A stretch of 64,000 nt of DNA from positions 283,801 through 347,800 of the forward strand of contig NZ_BPPB01000004.1 of the NCBI RefSeq assembly GCF_019972835.1, given 5' to 3'. Below are positions 59,275-64,000 of this stretch, piece after piece (positions within the stretch are counted from its first letter, which is position 1; the number at the start of each line of letters is the position of its first letter). A model generated the notes under the pieces. That model was given only the letters and a program-made list of their open reading frames with translations. It did not search any database and was not told the DNA's origin. The position numbers and the translations under genes are program-made. This stretch comes from Lactobacillus laiwuensis (GTDB lineage: Bacteria; Bacillota; Bacilli; Lactobacillales; Lactobacillaceae).

Positions 59275-60660
59275 TTAATTTTCTTTTTCAGACAAGAATA
59301 AAGAGCCCAAAAATCCGATTATTGCAAAAGTTAGCATTAAGACAAAACCCCAGCGGTACCCAACTGTCAAATTTAGAGTCTTAGCATTGGAAGCACCACT
59401 TGCACACAAGCTAATTACTAACATTGATAATGCCGTTCCCAGTGAACCACCGATTTGTCTTACTGTAGAAGATACCGCATTAGCATGTGCAGTCATTTGA
59501 GGTTCTACCACATTAATGCCTGCGGTAAAAGTGGTCATCATAGTAAATGATATGCCTACCATGCGTAAGGCATAACACAAACTAATTAAAACAAGACTGG
59601 TTTCGCTATTAAAAACTGTCATTGGGAACGTCCCTAATAAAAGCATAGAAAAACCAAAAAGTGCCAATTTTTTAATACCAAATTTATCAAATAAAACGCC
59701 CGATACAGGATTGCAAATGATCATTAGTAGAGCCCCTGGCATCATTACTAAACCAGAAGTTAATGCACTCTCTTGTCTAGTAGTTTGTAAATATAAAGGT
59801 AAAACTAATTCAATTCCTACCATTGAAATGTTGCTAATAGTACTTAATAAAGTACACAAATCAAATTTTAAATTTTGAAAAACTCTAATATTAAGCAAAG
59901 GTTTTTTCATATGCAACTGCCGACGACAAAATAACAGAATAATTAGCAGACCTATTGTAAAGAATGCAGCTATTGTAATCGTAACTTTACCAGTGTTCCC
60001 AATATCTGACAGGGAGTACAAAATTAAACCAAAGCCGGCAATTGATTCAATAAATGATATTAAATCGGTAGTGTTTCTATGGGGTTCAATGATATTTTGC
60101 ATACAAAAAGTTGCACAAATGGCTACCATACCACTGGCAATACTTAAAATGATAAAAAGCATTTGCCAGTCTGCATATTTTAAAATTAATCCTGAAATTG
60201 TGGGACCAACAGCAGGTCCAAAACCAATTACTAGTCCAGTAATTCCCATCGCCACACCTCTTTTTTCAGGAGGAAACATAAGTAAAATGACATTTTGAAT
60301 AAAAGGCATTAAACTACCAGCCGCAACTGCTTCAATAATTCTGCCTAGCAATAGCACCGGAAAATTAGGCGCAAAAACACAAATAAGTGAACCTGCTAAA
60401 AAAATAAGCATCATTGTTAAAAAGTTTTGTCTTAAGTTAAATGACTCAAAGATCCATGCCGACATGGGAATCATTAGCCCTACGACCAATAAATAAGAAG
60501 TAGTAAGCCATTGAGCAGTTGATTGATTAACTTTAAAAACCGTCATTATTGTTGGCAGAGCATTATTGAGAAAAGTTTCGGCCAACAGCGAAACAAATGC
60601 TCCAAATAGTAAAACAGCCATCATTAGTATCCTTTTCTTATTAGAAATATTTTTGATCAT
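59275..60660 (-). CDS. MFS multidrug efflux transporter, DHA2 family
   Basis: 461 residues, about 14 membrane segments. LLAETFLNNALPTIM in helix 1, QWLTTSYLLVVGLMIP, and the antiporter motif GFGPAVGPTISG are present. Exporter of drugs or organic ions. It follows a MarR repressor gene by 47 bases and has its own promoter with an operator matching that of the repressor gene, so it is probably induced when MarR binds a ligand. Confidence 0.92.
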   Translation of the reverse strand: MIKNISNKKRILMMAVLLFGAFVSLLAETFLNNALPTIMTVFKVNQSTAQWLTTSYLLVVGLMIPMSAWIFESFNLRQNFLTMMLIFLAGSLICVFAPNFPVLLLGRIIEAVAAGSLMPFIQNVILLMFPPEKRGVAMGITGLVIGFGPAVGPTISGLILKYADWQMLFIILSIASGMVAICATFCMQNIIEPHRNTTDLISFIESIAGFGLILYSLSDIGNTGKVTITIAAFFTIGLLIILLFCRRQLHMKKPLLNIRVFQNLKFDLCTLLSTISNISMVGIELVLPLYLQTTRQESALTSGLVMMPGALLMIICNPVSGVLFDKFGIKKLALFGFSMLLLGTFPMTVFNSETSLVLISLCYALRMVGISFTMMTTFTAGINVVEPQMTAHANAVSSTVRQIGGSLGTALSMLVISLCASGASNAKTLNLTVGYRWGFVLMLTFAIIGFLGSLFLSEKEN

Positions 60661-60679
60661 TTTTATCCTTTCATATATA

Positions 60680-60693
60680 TAGCATGCTACACT
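60680..60693. promoter_or_regulatory. MarR operator in the MFS promoter
   Basis: TAGCATGCTACACT, sharing TAGnATnCTACACT with the site at 61205-61218. It lies in the spacer between minus-strand TTATTA and TATATA. Confidence 0.65.
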
Positions 60694-60707
60694 CTTGCTA
60701 ATAATAA

Positions 60708-61157
60708 TTAAAAATTATCCGAAATTCTTTTTAAAACTTGTTCAAGATTTAAAATTTCTTGCTGAGACAACCCCTTGGTAATACGAGTATTAATATTTGT
60801 CATTATTGTGCGAATCTTGGCAATATTTTTGTCAATTAAATGAAAGCCTTTATCCGAAAGCCTTAAAACAATTTGCCTTTGATCATTTTCTAAACGCGAC
60901 GTAACAATTAACTTATTTGCTTCTAAGCGTTTAACTATTCCTCTAATTGTAGGATGACTCAGCACAAACGCATCTGCCACTTCTTTTTGGGTAACTTGCC
61001 GCGCTTTTGATTCATATAAATAAATCATCAGAGAAATTTGGGCACCTGTTAAAGAATAATCTTTAAAGATTTCTGCAAACTGCTTGTTTAATTCCTTTTC
61101 AATCAAAGTATTCGCAATTTTAATTTTGGGACCAATTCGATTTAAAAAAGCTGTCAT
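60708..61157 (-). CDS. MarR-family transcriptional repressor
   Basis: 149 residues from the chosen start. Winged helix with FKDYSLTGAQISLMIYL, VTQKEVADAFVLSHPTIRGIVKRLEANKLI and the wing SRLENDQRQIVLRLSDKG. Dimeric repressor, released by a small ligand. AAGGG precedes ATG 61157; the earlier start 61184 is less likely. It most likely controls itself and the MFS gene through the paired operators. Confidence 0.93.
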   Translation of the reverse strand: MTAFLNRIGPKIKIANTLIEKELNKQFAEIFKDYSLTGAQISLMIYLYESKARQVTQKEVADAFVLSHPTIRGIVKRLEANKLIVTSRLENDQRQIVLRLSDKGFHLIDKNIAKIRTIMTNINTRITKGLSQQEILNLEQVLKRISDNF

Positions 61158-61203
61158 ATTAATTCCCTTAGAAGTAAATTTCATACTAATATTTTGTCAT
61201 ACT

Positions 61204-61218
61204 GTAGTATACTACACT
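61204..61218. promoter_or_regulatory. MarR operator upstream of its own gene
   Basis: GTAGTATACTAC perfect palindrome (61204-61215) extended to TAGTATACTACACT. Confidence 0.7.
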
Positions 61219-61327
61219 TTTTTAAAATTAACATGTTTTTAAAAACTTAATTCTAAAAAATGGTCCAACCACGAGTGTGGTAAAATTAAAATATTACGTT
61301 ATCAAAAGAAGGGTTATAAATTTAGTT

Positions 61328-62683
61328 ATGAAAGACAAGCAGACTCCAGCATCATATCCCAAGATTTCTAGTAAACACCATATGAGAATTCATTGGAAAG
61401 AGTTCTTCAAAAGTTCAGATGATACTTTAGTCAAAGATATCACTTTGGTAGAAAAAGGATCTTTAGTCGGCAGAATCGGTATAATGCTGCTGCAATGCGG
61501 GACTGGAGCCTGGCGCGTACGTGATTCTATGAATACCATTGCACGAGCACTTAAAATCACTTGTTCAGCTGATATTGGTTTAGTAACTATTAGCTATACC
61601 TGCTTTGATGTTGACAACAAATCATACTCACAGACTCTTTCCTTACCAACTACGGAAGTGAATATGAACAAGCTCAATGAAATGGAAGAATTTGTCCGTA
61701 AATTTGAAACTGAAAATAATTATTTAACAATTGGAGCTGTTCACCACAAACTGAATCAAATTGAGCGTCATACTCAAAATTATCCTTTAATCATTTCCGC
61801 TTTAAGCGCAGGACTAGCGTGTGCCAGCTTTATTTTTTTACTTGGTGGCGGAATACCGGAAATGTTTTGCACATTTTTTGGAGCCTTTATTGGCAACTAT
61901 TTGCGCCAATTATTAGGGAAGAAAAAAGTTACTTTGGTCGCCAAAATAACTGTTGGCGTAGCGATTTCCTGCGCCGTTTATTTCATCTGTTTTAGATTAG
62001 GCACATTAATTTGTGGCTGGAGTAACAATCATGCTTATGGTTACATCGGTTCGATGCTTTATGTCATACCCGGATTCCCTTTTATTACTTCTGGCCTTGA
62101 TATGTCAAAGCTTGATATGCGATCTGGTCTTGAGAGGCTGGCTTATGCGATATTAGTTGTTATGATTGCGGCAATGGTAGGCTGGGGCATGGCTACTATG
62201 CTCAACTTATCACCGGGTACAATGCCCCAAATTGTTCTTAGTCCGGTGCTATTAACAATTTTAAGAATGATCGCCAGTTTCTGTGGTGTTTTTGGCTTTT
62301 CAATCTTGTTTAATGCTAAAGTATCAATGGCGACTGTAGCAGCAGTTATTGGAGCGTTGGCAAATACATTACGCCTTAGCTTAGTTGAATTTAATCACGT
62401 TCCAGCTGCATTAGCAGCTTTCATCGGAGCATTGTTAGCAGGATTAATTGCCAGTTTTGTGCGGGATAAAGTTGGTTTCCCCCGCATTGCAATCACGGTT
62501 CCCGCAATTGTCATCATGGTCCCCGGTTTATACATGTATCGCGCTGTTTTTAATTTTGGTATTACTAACATTAATGTCGGTGCTTATTGGATTATGGATG
62601 CTCTGATGACTATTACCTCCCTGCCAATCGGTTTACTTACTGCTCGGATCTTAACAGACGCAAAATGGCGCCATTGCGACTAA
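61328..62683 (+). CDS. Single-chain ThrE-type threonine/serine exporter
   Basis: 451 residues from the chosen start, about ten membrane segments. N-terminal DUF1212-like part with YGLVTISYTCFDVD-type region and VIPGFPFITSGLDMSKLDMRSGLERL; C-terminal DUF3815-like part with VPAIVIMVPGLYMYRAV. Both ThrE halves are in one chain, unlike the split pair at 35905-37161. The first codon is placed at ATG 61328; a GTG at 61277 has no ribosome site. Monocistronic, divergent from marR. Confidence 0.85.
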   Translation: MKDKQTPASYPKISSKHHMRIHWKEFFKSSDDTLVKDITLVEKGSLVGRIGIMLLQCGTGAWRVRDSMNTIARALKITCSADIGLVTISYTCFDVDNKSYSQTLSLPTTEVNMNKLNEMEEFVRKFETENNYLTIGAVHHKLNQIERHTQNYPLIISALSAGLACASFIFLLGGGIPEMFCTFFGAFIGNYLRQLLGKKKVTLVAKITVGVAISCAVYFICFRLGTLICGWSNNHAYGYIGSMLYVIPGFPFITSGLDMSKLDMRSGLERLAYAILVVMIAAMVGWGMATMLNLSPGTMPQIVLSPVLLTILRMIASFCGVFGFSILFNAKVSMATVAAVIGALANTLRLSLVEFNHVPAALAAFIGALLAGLIASFVRDKVGFPRIAITVPAIVIMVPGLYMYRAVFNFGITNINVGAYWIMDALMTITSLPIGLLTARILTDAKWRHCD

Positions 62684-62861
62684 AATACTTAACTGGAATT
62701 TTTAATTATTTTACCTAACTAGATTTTTATTTAGGTCTTTTATTAGGAACATATATGCTAATAGCATTTAATTTGTTCGGTTTTTACTCTATTTTTATTA
62801 TTAAAATTGTGCTAAACTAAAATCATAAATATAAAACAAGAACATTATCAAGGAGGATTAC

Positions 62862-63881
62862 ATGAGTTCAGTTGTTACACCAGAATTTACCCGTGGCCTG
62901 CCTAAAGCCGAATTGCACTTGCATATTGAAGGTACTTTAGAACCTGAATTGAAACTAAAATTAGCTAAACGCAATCACGTCGATATAGGCCAAGCTACAA
63001 TTGAAGATGTCCAAAAAACATATAACTATCATGACCTAGCATCATTTTTAGCTGTGTATTATCCAGCAATGAATGTTTTACAAACTGAAGAAGACTTTTA
63101 TGACTTGGCTTGGGACTACTTAACTAAAGCTGCTACAAATAATGTACGACACGTTGAACTCTTTTTTGATCCCCAGGCTCATACTAGTCGCGGTATTCCT
63201 TTTGAAGTCGTACTCAATGGTCTTTATCAAGCTACGATTGATGCAAGGGCATTAAACATTGACGCTCACCTAATCATGTGCTTTTTACGTGATTTTTCAA
63301 AGGAATCAGCTAGAAAAACATTGCAAGAAGGTCTGAAATACAAGAATAAAATTATTGGTATTGGACTTGATTCTGATGAACACAATAATCCCCCGCTAAA
63401 GTTCGCCCGGCAATTTGAAGATGCAGCAGCTGCTGGACTGCACATCACCACTCACTGTGACATTGATCAAAAAGATTCAATCGAACATATTCGTCAGGCT
63501 TTGGAAATTATGGAAGTTGAACGGCTTGACCATGGTACTAACATCGTGGAAGATCCTGATTTGGTAGAACTCGCTGCCAAAAGGCAAATTGGCTTAACTT
63601 CTTGTCCTCTGTCTAATAGCTTTGTGTCACCAGAGATGAAGGGTAAAGAAGTAATTGACCTTTTAAATGCAGGAGTCAAAGTATCTATTAACTCAGATGA
63701 TCCAGCCTATTTTAAGGGTTATATTAGTGATAATTACTATGCTTTAGCGCAAAAATATGATCTTTCTCAGAACCAAATTGTGCAACTTGCTAAAAATTCT
63801 TTTGAAACTTCCTGGATAAGTCAACGGCAAAAGCAATTATATTTAGATGAAATTGATCAATTTGTAAAAGCCAACGCATAA
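62862..63881 (+). CDS. Adenosine/adenine deaminase family, adenine-deaminase-like subgroup
   Basis: 339 residues. Zn ligands in AELHLHIEGTLEPEL, ITTHCDID and SINSDDPAYF; catalytic Glu/His around ERLDHGTNI. The segment FFDPQAHTSRG is typical of the AAH1-type adenine deaminases rather than true adenosine deaminases. It would convert adenine to hypoxanthine and ammonia in purine salvage. AAGGAGG precedes ATG 62862. Substrate assignment is from motif recall. Confidence 0.88.
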   Translation: MSSVVTPEFTRGLPKAELHLHIEGTLEPELKLKLAKRNHVDIGQATIEDVQKTYNYHDLASFLAVYYPAMNVLQTEEDFYDLAWDYLTKAATNNVRHVELFFDPQAHTSRGIPFEVVLNGLYQATIDARALNIDAHLIMCFLRDFSKESARKTLQEGLKYKNKIIGIGLDSDEHNNPPLKFARQFEDAAAAGLHITTHCDIDQKDSIEHIRQALEIMEVERLDHGTNIVEDPDLVELAAKRQIGLTSCPLSNSFVSPEMKGKEVIDLLNAGVKVSINSDDPAYFKGYISDNYYALAQKYDLSQNQIVQLAKNSFETSWISQRQKQLYLDEIDQFVKANA

Positions 63882-64000
63882 TTTCAGAACTCATACAAAA
63901 AGGCCAGCTCATATTAAATGAGTGAGACCGTAAAATAGTTTGTGTAAGGATGAATAATTCCTTAAATTAATTTCTTAAAACATTAGAAAAAGGAGTTCCT
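63882..64000 (+). other. Right window edge: ribosome site of an unseen plus-strand gene
   Basis: After the deaminase stop there is a weak CTCAT/ATGAG hairpin. The last bases, AAAAAGGAGTTCCT, look like the ribosome site of a gene starting just outside. Confidence 0.5.

Noticed and set aside
1..64000. CRISPR arrays, insertion sequences, prophage
   Set aside because: No regularly spaced repeats, no transposase or integrase-like protein, and no phage structural gene was seen.

Overview
The window looks like chromosome from a low-GC Lactobacillus of the delbrueckii/acidophilus group. The pointers are a surface-layer-type SLAP domain on an amidase, tandem NlpC/P60 hydrolases, LytR-CpsA-Psr ligases, a lacTFEG operon, several PTS operons, an L-lactate oxidase and uniformly A/T-rich intergenic DNA. 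The species cannot be fixed from the sequence alone. Most genes lie on the minus strand. I see no rRNA operon, insertion sequence, prophage or CRISPR array, and only one tRNA gene.

Layout. 0-5 kb: two BMP-family nucleoside-type lipoproteins (the first cut by the window edge), ogt, an HD hydrolase, a secreted protein, tRNA-Thr and a YbjQ protein. 5-12.3 kb: NUDIX, T-box-controlled tyrS, an envelope operon (LCP ligase, PlsY paralogue, very large acyltransferase/LTA-synthase-like protein) and a degenerate mutarotase. 12.6-20 kb: orphan HicB, an MFS pump, and a galactitol-type PTS with AraD and its PTS-linked regulator, preceded by a decayed gene. 20-27 kb: hflX, three tandem NlpC/P60 proteins with WalR-like boxes, a guanylate-kinase paralogue and an O-antigen-ligase-like protein. 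27-31.7 kb: lacTFEG with RAT/terminator antitermination and a cre over the -35 box. 31.7-40.5 kb: membrane and hypothetical proteins, a multicopper oxidase, a C39-like peptidase, a candidate small RNA, split ThrE, ABC-F and a second LCP protein. 40.5-47.3 kb: pepF, an amino-acid ABC importer with an M20 peptidase, and L-lactate oxidase. 47.4-55 kb: a Zn/Mn ABC importer with an embedded amidase, lrgAB and lytSR. 55-64 kb: fruRKA, a MarR/MFS pair, a fused ThrE and an adenine-deaminase-like enzyme.

How the parts fit. Sugar import is by PTS (lactose, fructose, one pentose/polyol-like system), each next to its regulator and catabolic enzyme. A second theme is the cell envelope: LCP, PlsY and LTA-synthase-like proteins, NlpC/P60 hydrolases, an amidase and LytSR-LrgAB.

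The observation I find most worth pursuing concerns two soluble oxidases in the window, the multicopper oxidase and L-lactate oxidase. Both end in a short C-terminal tail that matches the flavinylation motif of ApbE-type FMN transferases (DALSSAT and DAVTGAS), and both have cre-like palindromes in or near their promoters. The next most interesting item is a stand-alone transcription unit of about 170 nt (35731-35904) with a strong promoter, a strong terminator and no coding capacity.
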